DNA of 64,000 nucleotides from Helicobacter sp. MIT 05-5294 (GCF_000765675.1 NZ_JRPA02000009.1:33863-97862); one strand, 5' to 3'; shown: positions 20,628-30,751, counted from the stretch's first letter. Notes: generated by a model from the sequence alone, not told the origin. Numbers and translations are program-made.

Positions 20628-20701
20628 TTATCCCACATTTCTTGTCTAATTTTTATAACCTTAGAGTAAAATCTATCATTTGCAATTTTGACTAAGCTCA
20701 T
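20612..20701 (-). CDS. Possible 29-residue leader ORF of the restriction operon
   Basis: An ATG at 20699-20701, just past the ilvD stop, opens a frame MSLVKIANDRFYSKV... of 29 residues that ends 13 bases inside the endonuclease gene (stop 20612-20614), overlapping its start by 16 bases. The composition is protein-like and the overlap could couple translation of the nuclease. It may also be the C-terminal scrap of a lost gene. There is no further support. Confidence 0.3.
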   Translation of the reverse strand: MSLVKIANDRFYSKVIKIRQEMWDKCQTL

Positions 20702-20707
20702 TTTCCC

Positions 20708-22534
20708 CTACAACTCCGTCTTCAGCACCGCGCCATTTGCAGCATTGCTCACAAGCAGCGCATAGCGACGCAACCACTTGCTTTTTATCTCTTTTTGAAT
20801 CGGCTTCCAACGCGCCTTACGCGCTTCTAAAACTTTAGAATCCACGAGCAGTTCCAAGCTCCCTTTGCTTACAGAAATCGCGATTTTATCGCCGTCTTCA
20901 ACAAGCGCAATCAGCCCGCCCTCTGCCGCTTCGGGGCTAACATGCCCAATGCACCCGCCCCTTGTCGCGCCGCTAAATCGCCCATCGGTAATCAGCGCGA
21001 CACACTCACCAAGCCCCATTCCCATAATCATACTCGTGGGGCTAAGCATTTCCTGCATTCCCGGTCCGCCCTTTGGTCCTTCATAGCGAATCACCACAAC
21101 ATTCCCAGCCTTGACCTTGCCCCCTGCAATGCCCCTAATCGCCTCATCTTGCGAGTTAAAACACACCGCACTGCCTTCAAATTCTTTCATCTTTTCTGCC
21201 ACCGCGGCGACCTTTAGCACCGCACCCTCACGCGCGAGGTTGCCATAGAGAATCTTTAGCCCCCCCATTTGCGAATACGCATTCTCATTATGGCGAATAA
21301 TCTCACTATCAACAATCTCTGCATTCGCGATTCTCTCGCCCAAAGTCTCGCCTGTAATCGTCAGCGCATCAAGGTATAGAATACTCTTGCTCATATCATT
21401 AGAAATTCTAGTATCTTGCGTAAGATTTGAATGTTGTGCAAGATGAGGCGAAGGGAGTTTGCTAGACGCAAATGACCGAGCCAAATCGCCGCACTCATTT
21501 AAAGATTGCGCAAGAGACGAATTTCTCTTCGCCACCTCATTCATCACCGCGCTAACCCCTCCCGCGCGGTGAATGTCTTCCATGTGAATCGTGCCAAGCG
21601 CGGGCGCAATCTTTGCAATATGCGCAACTTGGCTTGCAATCGTATTAATCGAATCAAGATTAAAATCCACCTCTGCTTCTTTGGCAATGGCTAGCATATG
21701 CAAAATCGTATTGGTGCTGCCACCCATAGCCATATCGACCACAAACGCGTTATGCACAGCTTTTCTGTTCAAAATATTGCAGAATCTAAATTGTTCGGTT
21801 TTTTTCTCATCAAGCGCAATCTCGACAATCCGCCGCGCGGCTTTGCGCAAAAGCTCTTCGCGTTCGGGGCTAAGGGCTAGAATCGTCCCGTTCCCGGGCA
21901 GCGCGACACCCATTGCCTCACAGAGGGTATTCATCGAGTTTGCAGTAAACATTCCGCTACAACTCCCACCACTAGGGCAAGCTTTGCATTCTATCTCGTG
22001 TAATCTTTGCTCATCAATCTTGCCTTCGTTAAACGCGCCCACCGCTTCAAACGCCGAGTTTAGGTCGAGAATCGTCCCGTCTTCAAGCCGCCCCGCGCGC
22101 ATCGGTCCGCCGCTGACAAAGATTGTCGGGACATTCACCCGCAACGCGCCCATCAGCATTCCGGGGACAATTTTATCGCAATTAGGGATACAAACCATCG
22201 CATCAAGGCTATGTGCGTTCATCATCGTTTCGATACTATCGGCAATCAGTTCGCGGCTTGGCAACGAATAGAGCATTCCGCTATGCCCCATAGCGATGCC
22301 ATCATCAACACCAATCGTGTTAAACTCAAACGGCACACCGCCAGCAGCGCGAATCTCGTCTTTGACAATCTGTGCGTATTTGTTTAAGAAAAAATGCCCG
22401 GGAATGATGTCAATATAGCTATTGGCAATGCCGATAAAGGGTTTGTCAAAGTCTTCGTCTTTTAGCCCTGTGGCGCGCAAAAGGCTTCTGTGCGGGGCTT
22501 TTTGGAATCCTTTTTTGATAATATCACTTCGCAT
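20708..22534 (-). CDS. ilvD: Dihydroxy-acid dehydratase
   Basis: The 608-residue protein has the IlvD/Edd iron-sulphur cysteines in [11 protein letters not shown] and [17 protein letters not shown], the [13 protein letters not shown] segment and the C-terminal [19 protein letters not shown]. It makes branched 2-oxoacids in valine, isoleucine and leucine synthesis. A Ser/Gln-rich insertion at about residues 350-385 breaks the otherwise standard sequence. The gene is visibly more GC-rich than its flanks. No other ilv gene is near. Confidence 0.96.
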   Translation of the reverse strand: MRSDIIKKGFQKAPHRSLLRATGLKDEDFDKPFIGIANSYIDIIPGHFFLNKYAQIVKDEIRAAGGVPFEFNTIGVDDGIAMGHSGMLYSLPSRELIADSIETMMNAHSLDAMVCIPNCDKIVPGMLMGALRVNVPTIFVSGGPMRAGRLEDGTILDLNSAFEAVGAFNEGKIDEQRLHEIECKACPSGGSCSGMFTANSMNTLCEAMGVALPGNGTILALSPEREELLRKAARRIVEIALDEKKTEQFRFCNILNRKAVHNAFVVDMAMGGSTNTILHMLAIAKEAEVDFNLDSINTIASQVAHIAKIAPALGTIHMEDIHRAGGVSAVMNEVAKRNSSLAQSLNECGDLARSFASSKLPSPHLAQHSNLTQDTRISNDMSKSILYLDALTITGETLGERIANAEIVDSEIIRHNENAYSQMGGLKILYGNLAREGAVLKVAAVAEKMKEFEGSAVCFNSQDEAIRGIAGGKVKAGNVVVIRYEGPKGGPGMQEMLSPTSMIMGMGLGECVALITDGRFSGATRGGCIGHVSPEAAEGGLIALVEDGDKIAISVSKGSLELLVDSKVLEARKARWKPIQKEIKSKWLRRYALLVSNAANGAVLKTEL

Positions 22535-22617
22535 AAAATCACCTTTGTTTTAAATTTGTTTCAAATCCCAAATTTTAGCAAATTTTGCGACAAAATCTTT
22601 TGAAGTCGCGTAATTTT

Positions 22618-23171
22618 CTAAGTCAAGTCTAATTCAAGTTTATAATGATAAGGAATCTTATCGTTAATCGTGCAATCAATGAGACTTTGGATTTTTTGGG
22701 GATTTCCCCTTTCTCTTTGTTTTATGCGCTTGATTCTTGTTTGTTCGTCGCAAGAAACACGCACTAAAATATCTGCAAACTCCAAACGCTGTAAATTAGC
22801 AGAGATATAAAAAACAATCTTAACATAAGGAGGTAGGAATCTTAAAAAAGGTTTGAGATTGTCAGTTTTGTTTGTGGGGAATTTGATTTTTGGGCGAATG
22901 AGAAAAAGATTAAGGCTCATCACAGAATCATCAATCATAGCAATTTGATAAGGAGCAAAACAACCAAAGCCTTGTTTTCGGATTCTGCCTCCTAAAGTGC
23001 TTTTGCCACTTCCGCAAGCTCCACAAATTGCCACGATAACCTTACCCTTGATGGGGCTATATTCAGGTGATTTTAAGATTTCATTCGTCTCTCTCTCTCT
23101 CTCTCTCTTATGGCTTTATTATGCAAAACCTCTTTGCATAAGCTTTCTAGCTGCTCATAAAATTTTGACAT
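22618..23171 (-). CDS. Phase-variable P-loop NTPase/kinase-like protein, OFF in this sequence
   Basis: The minus strand starts with ATG at 23169-23171 (two bases after the copper ATPase stop, AGGAG upstream). It reads 21 codons into an (AG)10 tract and then terminates at a TAA (23073-23075). Losing one AG joins this start to the long frame below: RERERE, TNEILKSPEYSPIKGKVIVA, then the Walker A CGACGSGKSTLGG and a 138-codon remainder ending at 22618. The joined product would be about 183 residues. The domain is a small P-loop kinase-like fold with CFAPYQIAMIDDS and an arginine-rich lid (RIKRIKQRERG). The substrate is unknown. Confidence 0.75.
23088..23108 (-). repeat. (AG)10 simple sequence repeat inside a coding region
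   Basis: On the plus strand the tract reads TC repeated ten times followed by T. It encodes alternating Arg-Glu on the minus strand. The distance between the upstream ATG and the downstream P-loop frame is two bases out of phase, so one fewer or two more units restores a continuous gene. Dinucleotide tracts of this length mutate by slippage and are classic contingency loci in Helicobacter. Confidence 0.85.
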
Positions 23172-23173
23172 TC

Positions 23174-25663
23174 TTAAGATTCTCCTTTGTCTTTAATCCT
23201 AAAGCTATTGCCCACGACAAGCAAAGAGCTAAGCGACATAGAGAGTGCAGCAATCAGCGGAATCACAAAACCTGCCATCGCAAGTGGAATCGTAAGGGCG
23301 TTATAGAGCAAAGAAAGGGCGAGGTTTTGCAAAATGAAGCGATAGGTTTTGCGTCCAAGAGCGAAAGATTCTACAATGCCTCGCACACTATTATCTAGCA
23401 CGACGATGTCGCTGACGCTGATTGCAATATCAATGCCTCCACCCATAGCAATTGCAATATCACTTTTGCCAAGCGCAATAGAATCGTTGATTCCGTCCCC
23501 TGCCATTACGACTATTTTGCCTTGTTGGTGTAAGCTATCAATAAAATTTGCTTTATCAAGGGGGCTTTGCGCAGCGTAATATTCTGTGATTCCAACTTCT
23601 TTTGCCACATTTGCACACGCTCCCTCATTATCGCCGCTTAGAAGCACACACGAAATGCCTTGCGTTTGAAGTGTTTGGATAGAATCTTTCGCATCTTTTT
23701 TGAGCGTATCTTGCAGGGTGAATTTCGCCAAAATCACAGAATCTTTGGCAAAATAAAAAACACTTCCTTGAGATTCTTCTAATGCAAAAGGAATCGTAGT
23801 GCCATGTTCTTGCAAAAGTGCTAGATTGCCACCTAAATAGGTTTCTTTGTTGGCTTGTGCCACGATTCCACGCGCGTTGAGTTGTACCATTGAATCTAGT
23901 GTGATTTCTTCACCTCTGCCTATAAATTCCAATACCGCCTTGCTGATAGGGTGGGCGTTTTGTGTGAGCATTGCGCGTAAGATTCCTAAATGTGTGGAAT
24001 CCAAAGTTTTTGCTTGTGTGAAGTATTGCACCTCTAGCACTTTGAGCTTACCCTCTGTTAATGTCCCTGTTTTATCTAGCACCAAAACATTCGCTTTGGC
24101 AATTGTTTCTAGGAATCGCGCTTCTTTGAAAAGGATTTTGTTCTTTAACGCTTCGCTTAAGCCAATCAAAGAGGCAATAGGCGTAGCAAGTGCAAGGGCG
24201 CAAGGACAAGCGATGATAATCACAGAAATCATCACCATTAACGAGCGTTCAAATGGGGCGTGTAGTAGGGATTCCCAAACCAAAAAAGTACCAAAAGCTA
24301 AAGAGAGAATCACGAGCGAAAAATAACGCGAAATTTGGTTTGCTTTTTCTTGAATCTTTGGACGCGCGTTGAGGGAGTTTTCTACCAATCCTACAATTTT
24401 CATCATCAGCGAATCTTTAAAGACTTTGCAAACTTGATAATTAAAAGGACAATTCAGTGCTAAAGAGCCAGAATATATGAAATCCCCAGTAATCTTAACT
24501 TGCGGTAAGGATTCTCCATTCATCGCACTTTCATCACAAAGTGCTTCTGCGCTTAGTAATGTCCCATCTAGTGCGACACGCTCACCCGGGCGCACTTGCA
24601 CAATATCGCCGACTTGCACAGATTCTATGGCGATTTCTTCAAAGTATTCTTGAGAAGCGGTCTGTGATTGTGTTGCATGGGATTCTAAGTTGAATTGGGT
24701 TGTTTGGGATTGTGGAATCTTCAAAACTCGCACACTCACAGGCATTTGCGCATTAAGCCTATCTAGGCTATCTATGGCACTTTTTTTGCCCCGCACTTCT
24801 AGGAATTTGCCAATTAACACAAAAGTAATAATCATCGCCACAGATTCAAAATAAGTTTCGCCCCCTTTGAAACTCGCATAAATAGAATACAAATAGGCTA
24901 AACTTGCCCCGCTAATAACAAGCAAATCCATATTGGGGGTTTTGTATTTGAGAGCTATCCAAGCCCCGCGCCAAAAGATAATCCCGCTAAAAAACAATAC
25001 CGGCGTAGAGAGCGCAAATCCCGCGAAATTAAGAATGTTGCGCATATCCTCCGAGATTCCGCTAAAATACCCTGCGTATTGCGCCACAGCAATCCACATA
25101 ATGTTCATCACACAAAAGATTCCAACAACCATTTTGATATAGTAGTCGCGCTTTTCTTTTCTTGCATAGGCTTCTTGTAAGCGCGGGTCGTAGGCGTGTG
25201 CGTCGTAGCCGATTTGGTGGATTGTTTGGATAATTTCTGAAATTTTAATGATTTTTGGGTCGTAAAGAATCGTTGCTTTGTTGTTGGTGTAGTTGATATT
25301 GACTTTTGCGATTCCATTGGTTTTAGAAAGGATTTTTTCATTAAGCCACACACAAGCAATACAATGGATTCTTTCTAAAATCAAAGAGATTTCACATAAG
25401 GATTCTTTGGGGGTTACGAAGCGTTCAAAAAAAGGCGTAGAATCAAAGGATTCTAAACTTTCAAAGGTTGGAATCTCTTGCGCGGGTTCTAGTGTGTTGT
25501 TTCCTAATTTGCTATAAAAATCTCCCAATCCTGCATTGTTAAGAAGCTTATAAACACCCTCACAGCCCCGACAACAAAAGTATTTTTTCGCGCCGTTGAT
25601 TTCTGTTTGGATTAGCACTTTGGTGTCAAATTCTAAATGGCAATGGTCGCAAATATGTTTCAT
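23174..25663 (-). CDS. ccoI: Copper-transporting P1B-type ATPase, CcoI/FixI-like
   Basis: The 829-residue protein has an N-terminal cysteine-rich domain (HICDHCHLEF, FCCRGCEGVYKLL). An HMA-like domain with CIAC follows, then eight membrane segments, with the CPCALALATP metal-binding helix, the DKTGTLTEG phosphorylation site and the GDGINDSIAL hinge. The FCCRGC domain marks the FixI/CcoI subgroup, which delivers copper for assembly of cbb3 cytochrome oxidase rather than for detoxification. No cco genes are nearby. The downstream P-loop gene starts two bases after its stop. Confidence 0.88.
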   Translation of the reverse strand: MKHICDHCHLEFDTKVLIQTEINGAKKYFCCRGCEGVYKLLNNAGLGDFYSKLGNNTLEPAQEIPTFESLESFDSTPFFERFVTPKESLCEISLILERIHCIACVWLNEKILSKTNGIAKVNINYTNNKATILYDPKIIKISEIIQTIHQIGYDAHAYDPRLQEAYARKEKRDYYIKMVVGIFCVMNIMWIAVAQYAGYFSGISEDMRNILNFAGFALSTPVLFFSGIIFWRGAWIALKYKTPNMDLLVISGASLAYLYSIYASFKGGETYFESVAMIITFVLIGKFLEVRGKKSAIDSLDRLNAQMPVSVRVLKIPQSQTTQFNLESHATQSQTASQEYFEEIAIESVQVGDIVQVRPGERVALDGTLLSAEALCDESAMNGESLPQVKITGDFIYSGSLALNCPFNYQVCKVFKDSLMMKIVGLVENSLNARPKIQEKANQISRYFSLVILSLAFGTFLVWESLLHAPFERSLMVMISVIIIACPCALALATPIASLIGLSEALKNKILFKEARFLETIAKANVLVLDKTGTLTEGKLKVLEVQYFTQAKTLDSTHLGILRAMLTQNAHPISKAVLEFIGRGEEITLDSMVQLNARGIVAQANKETYLGGNLALLQEHGTTIPFALEESQGSVFYFAKDSVILAKFTLQDTLKKDAKDSIQTLQTQGISCVLLSGDNEGACANVAKEVGITEYYAAQSPLDKANFIDSLHQQGKIVVMAGDGINDSIALGKSDIAIAMGGGIDIAISVSDIVVLDNSVRGIVESFALGRKTYRFILQNLALSLLYNALTIPLAMAGFVIPLIAALSMSLSSLLVVGNSFRIKDKGES

Positions 25664-25670
25664 AGAATCT

Positions 25671-27038
25671 CTAAAGAATAAAAGGTAGCAGACTAAGGAG
25701 CGCGATGAAAATCAAGCCTAGATGGATTTGCCGCCATTGTCGTTGGAGGATTAAGAGGAGCAAATACACCAAAAATCCCGCACTTAGCCCGATGGTGATA
25801 GAAGTCGTCAAAGGCATTAGCAAGATGACGAAAAAACTCGCAACTGCTGAAGGGTAATCGCTAAAGTCAATCCGCACAATCTCTAAAAACATCGCAACTC
25901 CTACGACAACTAGAATTGGATAAATCGCAAAAGAGGGAATGCTCAAAAACAAAGGCAACATAAAGAGTGTGAAGCAAAAAAAGAGTGCGGTAAAAATCGC
26001 ACTAAGTCCGCTTCTGCCTCCCATTGTTACACCACTTGCAGATTCTAAAAAACTTGTCGTAGTAGAGACGCCAAAAAGGCTTCCCATTGTGGTTGCAATC
26101 GCATCAACTTGCAAGGTTTTTTCTAATGCCTGATCGTGTTTTTTGTGGTTGCCCTCTAATGCGTGAAATAAATTCACTTTTGTTCCGATTCCAGAGAGTG
26201 TGCCTAAAGAATCAAATAAATCCGTAATCATAAGGGTTAGAATAATTGGAATAAAAGAAAATTTCAAGACGCTTAGAATCTCTAATTGAAAGGCAAGTGG
26301 TGCAAGGGAAGCGGGGGAAGAAAGAATCTGTGTGGGTGTTTGTGCGATTCCAAAAGAAAAGCCCACAATGCTAAGAATCGCGATTCCTAAAATAAACGCG
26401 CCTTTGATTTTAATGGTATAGAGGAAGAGGATTAACAAAATGCCAAGTGTGCCTAAGAGGGTAGAGGCGTTGCTTAAATCGCCTAATAATAGATTGCCAT
26501 TTTGTAACACAAAGAATCCTAAGCCTTTAAGTCCAATCGTTGCAAGAAATGCTCCAAGACCGACGCAAAGGGCAAAACGCAGGTTTTTAGGAATGGATTT
26601 GAGAATCCAAATTCTAAAGTTACTAAAGGAGACAATCACAAACACAACGCCCGAGATAAACACGATTCCTAAGGCTTGTTGCCATGGGATTCCTGCGCCT
26701 TGCACGATTCCATAGGTGAAATAAGCATTCAATCCCATACCCACACTCATCGCTACAGGCGTGTTTGCGTAGAATCCACAAGCGAATGTGGAGAGAATCG
26801 TAACAAGCGTTACAGCAGTGATGAGTGCGTCTTTTGGCATTCCTGCGTGGGAGAGGATTTCAGAAGAAACCGGAATCACATAAAGCATAGATAAAAAAAT
26901 CGTAAAACCTGCCATAAATTCGGTTTTAATATTGGTTTGTTTTGCCTTTAGTTTGAAATATCGCTCTAACACTCCCTCATTTTTAGATTCTGTGGATTGT
27001 AGAATCTCTTTTTTGCTTTGCGATTCCTTTGGCTTCAT
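25671..27038 (-). CDS. NCS2-type purine permease (guanine/hypoxanthine, AzgA-like)
   Basis: The 455-residue protein has about 12 hydrophobic segments and the AzgA/GhxP subfamily markers: NIKTEFMAGFTIFLSMLYVI near the N-terminus, NTPVAMSVGMGLNAYFTY, LMITDLFDSLGTLSGIG and SASGVTMGGRSGL. Members take up guanine, hypoxanthine or adenine by proton symport. It ends seven bases before the copper ATPase start, so the two probably share a transcript. Exact base specificity cannot be read. Confidence 0.9.
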   Translation of the reverse strand: MKPKESQSKKEILQSTESKNEGVLERYFKLKAKQTNIKTEFMAGFTIFLSMLYVIPVSSEILSHAGMPKDALITAVTLVTILSTFACGFYANTPVAMSVGMGLNAYFTYGIVQGAGIPWQQALGIVFISGVVFVIVSFSNFRIWILKSIPKNLRFALCVGLGAFLATIGLKGLGFFVLQNGNLLLGDLSNASTLLGTLGILLILFLYTIKIKGAFILGIAILSIVGFSFGIAQTPTQILSSPASLAPLAFQLEILSVLKFSFIPIILTLMITDLFDSLGTLSGIGTKVNLFHALEGNHKKHDQALEKTLQVDAIATTMGSLFGVSTTTSFLESASGVTMGGRSGLSAIFTALFFCFTLFMLPLFLSIPSFAIYPILVVVGVAMFLEIVRIDFSDYPSAVASFFVILLMPLTTSITIGLSAGFLVYLLLLILQRQWRQIHLGLIFIALLSLLPFIL

Positions 27039-27046
27039 TCTTTAAA

Positions 27047-28264
27047 CTACTTTTGCGCTTCAAATTGCGCTAAAAACTTTTTCAGATTCCTTGCTGCTTG
27101 ACGAATCCTATTTTCATTTTCTATTAAAGCAATGCGCACGAAATTATCCCCATGATTTCCAAACCCAATGCCCGGGCTTACCGCGATTTTCGCTTCCTGT
27201 AATAGGCGTTTAGAAAACTCCATACTGCCTAAATGCTTCGCACATTCTGGAATCTCTGCCCAAATAAACATACTCGCCTTAGGTTTTGTCATCTTCCAAC
27301 CTGCCGCACCAAAGCAATCAATCAAGACTTCCATACGCTTTTCGTATTTGTCCGCAATCTCTTTCACACAAGTTTGGTTGCCATTTAACGCGATTGTGGA
27401 GGCGATTTGAATCGGGGTGTAAAGCCCATAATCCAACCAACTTTTGATTTTTTGCAATGCGCCAATAAGCTTTTCGTTGCCTACCACGCAACCTACGCGC
27501 CAACCCGCCATATTGTAGCTTTTAGAAAGCGTGTAGGATTCCACCGCGACATCTAATGCGCCCTCTACTTCAAAGATAGAAGGTGCGACATAACCTCCAA
27601 AACTTAAATCCGCATAGGCGATGTCATTAAGAATGTAGAATCGCTCTTGTTTAGCCAAAGCAACAAGTCTTTCATAGAATCGCTTATAAACTACCACCGT
27701 GGTAGGATTGTGAGGAAAGTTTGTTACGACAAATTTCGGCTTTGGCATTGTGTTTTTGAGGGCTTTTTGTAAGGATTCAAAATAAGCCTCTTCGTCTAAT
27801 TCGTAAGATTCATTCCATTTTAGCCCAAAAGTCGCGACATTTGCACCGGCTAACATAAAGGCATAATAATGAATTGGATAGGCTGGTTCTGCAACGATTG
27901 CGGTATCGCCGGGATTCGTGATTGCTTGGATTAAATGCACATAGCCCTCTTTAGAACCCATTGAAACGCAAACTTGCGTATCTGGATTGAGAGATATGCC
28001 GTATTTGCGCTTGTAAGTATCGGCAAATGCAAGGCGTAGTTTGTAGATTCCTTTACTTGCAGAATAGCCGTGATTCTTTGGTTTATGGGCTGCTTCACAA
28101 AGCTTATCTATAATATGTTCTGGCGTCGCTCCATCGGGATTCCCCATACTAAAGTCAATCACATCTTCGCCCTCTTGGCGCATTTTTAATTTGATTTCGC
28201 TAATGGCGGCAAAGACATATTTTGGCAATCTTTTGATTTTTTCAAATTCAATTTCTTCAAACAT
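27047..28264 (-). CDS. Class I/II PLP aminotransferase (alanine-type)
   Basis: The 405-residue enzyme has DFSMGNPDGATPEHI, the GSKEGYVHLIQAITNPGD segment, the tyrosine/aspartate cofactor contacts (VVTNFPHNPTT, NDIAYADLSF) and the PLP-lysine in YTLSKSYNMAGWRVG. The catalytic Arg lies in DNFVRIALI. The overall pattern is closest to AlaC/AlaA-type transaminases and to the protein annotated aspB in H. pylori (HP0672, from memory). The substrate, alanine, aspartate or diaminopimelate, is uncertain. It lies eight bases upstream of the permease start. Confidence 0.85.
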   Translation of the reverse strand: MFEEIEFEKIKRLPKYVFAAISEIKLKMRQEGEDVIDFSMGNPDGATPEHIIDKLCEAAHKPKNHGYSASKGIYKLRLAFADTYKRKYGISLNPDTQVCVSMGSKEGYVHLIQAITNPGDTAIVAEPAYPIHYYAFMLAGANVATFGLKWNESYELDEEAYFESLQKALKNTMPKPKFVVTNFPHNPTTVVVYKRFYERLVALAKQERFYILNDIAYADLSFGGYVAPSIFEVEGALDVAVESYTLSKSYNMAGWRVGCVVGNEKLIGALQKIKSWLDYGLYTPIQIASTIALNGNQTCVKEIADKYEKRMEVLIDCFGAAGWKMTKPKASMFIWAEIPECAKHLGSMEFSKRLLQEAKIAVSPGIGFGNHGDNFVRIALIENENRIRQAARNLKKFLAQFEAQK

Positions 28265-28273
28265 CTTTTCTCC

Positions 28274-29134
28274 TTATTTTAGTGTAATATCTAAACCATT
28301 TTTGGTTGTAATAGGCAAGTAAGTATCCGTGATTTTAACAAACTCTGCGCCTTTTGGAATCCCTTTTTGAATCATTTGTAGGGCTTTTTGACTGCTTGAA
28401 ATTTCCAAAATATTGAGATTCTTATCAAAAAAGATGAGTTTAGGATACCAAAGGATTCCATTGCTGGATTTGACTTCTAGGGATTTTCCTTGACTGATTT
28501 GATACCAATATTCGCCCTTTAGATTCGCTTTTTTTTGAGTTTCATTTGGGATAAGCTTTGTCGCTTTGGGATATTGGAAAGCTGTTGTTGTGATTGTGTA
28601 ATTCCATTGGTGAATGCTACTTCGTTCAATACTTTGAACTTTGTAGCCATAATCTAAGAGTTTTTCTTGAAACAAAGTCGGGTCAATGGCGTATTCTGTA
28701 TTCATTGAAAGAATGAATTTGAGTTGTTGCCCATCAAGCAGACTTTCTTTGAGCAAGAAATAATAATATCCCATTTCATTAAGAATCTCATATAGCACAT
28801 TGATGAAAGTTGCTGCATTTTCATTGACGATAAAGGCAATTTCAAGCTCCATAGGTTGTTTAAAAGTGAGCTTTAGTAAGCCATTTTGCTTTAAAGTGCT
28901 AGAGATTTTGTAGAGGTTTGGCTGTCCTTTGGCGTCCAAAAAATATCCTTGATTGCTAAAAAGCCTTTGGACAAATTTCTGATTCATCTTGTATTCTTGC
29001 ACACCGAGTAATTGCATAACTTTATAGTCAATGGGATTCTGCAATTCTGATGTTTGCGCATTTGCATTTAGAGGATTCACCCAAAAAAAAGCTAAAAACG
29101 CTAGAAAAAGCCCTTTGTAAGCAAGTTTTACCAA
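28274..29134 (-). CDS. Exported protein of unknown function
   Basis: The 286-residue product starts at a TTG (29132-29134), giving a good signal peptide (KLAYKGLFLAFLAFFWVNPLNANA). The mature protein is soluble, with many beta-strand-like stretches and repeated Tyr/Gln-rich segments. Its start overlaps the end of the RodZ-like gene by seven bases, so the pair is translationally coupled and probably co-functional in the envelope. I recognise no family. Confidence 0.65.
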   Translation of the reverse strand: MVKLAYKGLFLAFLAFFWVNPLNANAQTSELQNPIDYKVMQLLGVQEYKMNQKFVQRLFSNQGYFLDAKGQPNLYKISSTLKQNGLLKLTFKQPMELEIAFIVNENAATFINVLYEILNEMGYYYFLLKESLLDGQQLKFILSMNTEYAIDPTLFQEKLLDYGYKVQSIERSSIHQWNYTITTTAFQYPKATKLIPNETQKKANLKGEYWYQISQGKSLEVKSSNGILWYPKLIFFDKNLNILEISSSQKALQMIQKGIPKGAEFVKITDTYLPITTKNGLDITLK

Positions 29135-30045
29135 CCTAATCCCCTTGTGTGTTGATTGTATTCTGCGAGGGTGATTTCACTGAAATTCCCCGCTTCATCA
29201 ACCATAAAAAATATTTTTTCTGCTTTGTTGAAGTTTGTCAGTGCGCCATCTTTGTTCAAATCAATCATTCCATGCCCTGTAACAATCGTTTGTGGGCGTG
29301 TTAAGTCAATTTCAAGAGCTTGAGTTGTGAGTAGGGAAGTTTTTTTGCGCGTATCTAAATACACGATTCCAACCCACACATTGGAGCGTGGGACGATTTC
29401 TAGTTTTTGTATAGGGGCTGTTGCGCTAGTGGTTTGTGCTGGTGTGGAATCTTGCGCTTGGTCGGGAAGATTGGATTCATTAATAGGCGCAGAAGCAGAA
29501 GCGTCCAAAGAATGGTTGGTTGGCAAAGTGGGAACATCAGAGAGATTTGCATTTGTCTCTTGAGTGGTTGCATTATTCTCTGTATTTTCTGAAGTCTTGG
29601 CGTCTTCTGTATTGGAATGGGTTGTAAAAGATTCTAGTGGATTGGATTGGATTGAATCTTCTGTTTGTGCAGGATTTTCAGAAAATTTTACATAAACATA
29701 GAATCCAATACCCAAAAAGATAACCAAAATCGCGCTTAGAATCGTATATTTTGTAGAATCGTTTTGTTTGATTGCTTCGTGTGTTACTTTGAAATTAATC
29801 ACGGTTTCCAAGTTTTCTGTTTTTTCTTGGTGTGTGTCGCAAAACTCCTTATATTCTTCTTGCCATTTTTGCAAATCCACATTGTATTCTCGCTCTAGAA
29901 TCTTAACAAGTCCGATGGTTGTCGTGTAGTCTTGCAAGGCTTCAAAATTGGAATCCAAAATATATTGGATTTTATTTAATGCCATGTGTGTGTGCTTTGA
30001 AATTTCTCTCGCGCCGATTTTTTTTAGTTTTTCAATATCTTCCAT
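29128..30045 (-). CDS. RodZ-like bitopic protein (HTH-like head, one helix, periplasmic tail)
   Basis: The 305-residue protein has a soluble head of about 110 residues. Its opening (LKKIGAREISKHTHMALNKI) looks like a helix-turn-helix of the RodZ/Xre type. A single membrane helix follows at about 120-138 (LSAILVIFLGIGFYVYV), then a Thr/Ser/Asn/Glu-rich spacer and a C-terminal beta domain (SNVWVGIVYLDTRKKTSL). This is the RodZ topology, a cell-shape protein that binds MreB. It overlaps rlmB by 14 bases. The assignment rests on layout, not on a clear RodZ motif. Confidence 0.5.
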   Translation of the reverse strand: MEDIEKLKKIGAREISKHTHMALNKIQYILDSNFEALQDYTTTIGLVKILEREYNVDLQKWQEEYKEFCDTHQEKTENLETVINFKVTHEAIKQNDSTKYTILSAILVIFLGIGFYVYVKFSENPAQTEDSIQSNPLESFTTHSNTEDAKTSENTENNATTQETNANLSDVPTLPTNHSLDASASAPINESNLPDQAQDSTPAQTTSATAPIQKLEIVPRSNVWVGIVYLDTRKKTSLLTTQALEIDLTRPQTIVTGHGMIDLNKDGALTNFNKAEKIFFMVDEAGNFSEITLAEYNQHTRGLGW

Positions 30046-30718
30046 TGATGATCCTATCTATTAAAATTGCACCTGCTGTGCTTACATTTAAAGAGTCAAA
30101 CTCTCTTTTTTGTGGAATCCTTAAATTAGTATCCATTTTGCTTAAGATTTTGTTGCTTAAGCCCTCTCCTTCATTTCCTAGAAACAATGCTTTTTTGCCC
30201 TTTGGAATCTGTGTCAAATCCGTGCCTTTTGGATTTGTCCCATAAAGCGTAAAATGAGCTAATTTAAGCTCATTAACGACATCTAGCGCATGGGTTACAA
30301 CCGCAAAAGGCATATCTAGCATTGCACCCGCACTCGCACGCAATGCACCCTCTTGCTTGAAGTCCTTTAACCCGCAAATGACGATTCCATCTACTCCTAG
30401 CACAAAGCTTGTGCGAAAAAGCGCACCAAGATTCCCCACATCGTTAATGCCGCACAATACTAGCACAAACTCCATTGATTTTATCGCGCTAAACTCTAAG
30501 GGTTCTAATGGAGAAATCTCTAGCAAATAACCTTGATGATTGCCGCCTCTTGCTAGGCTTTGAGCTTTTTTAGAATCCACACGAAGTAGGGGGACATTAA
30601 GCCTAGAAAAGGCGTTAAACTGCCTTTTGTCAATCTCTTTGGCAAGGTAAATAGTCTGTATTTTTTCGCTATGTTTTAAAAGAACAAGTTCCGCAATGCG
30701 TTTCCCATAAACAATCAT
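30032..30718 (-). CDS. rlmB: 23S rRNA (guanosine-2'-O)-methyltransferase, SPOUT family
   Basis: The 228-residue protein shows the SpoU/TrmH core: VLCGINDVGNLGALFRTS, the knot motif KKALFLGNEGEGLSNKIL and RIPQKREFDSLNVSTAGAIL. A short N-terminal substrate-binding part (MIVYGKRIAELVL) resembles RlmB. Methylation of G2251 in 23S rRNA is the family activity; a TrmH role on tRNA is the alternative. rsmI lies 34 bases upstream and the RodZ-like gene overlaps its end. Confidence 0.88.
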   Translation of the reverse strand: MIVYGKRIAELVLLKHSEKIQTIYLAKEIDKRQFNAFSRLNVPLLRVDSKKAQSLARGGNHQGYLLEISPLEPLEFSAIKSMEFVLVLCGINDVGNLGALFRTSFVLGVDGIVICGLKDFKQEGALRASAGAMLDMPFAVVTHALDVVNELKLAHFTLYGTNPKGTDLTQIPKGKKALFLGNEGEGLSNKILSKMDTNLRIPQKREFDSLNVSTAGAILIDRIINGRY

Positions 30719-30751
30719 TGATTTTATCCTATTTTTTCTTAAAATTTTCGC

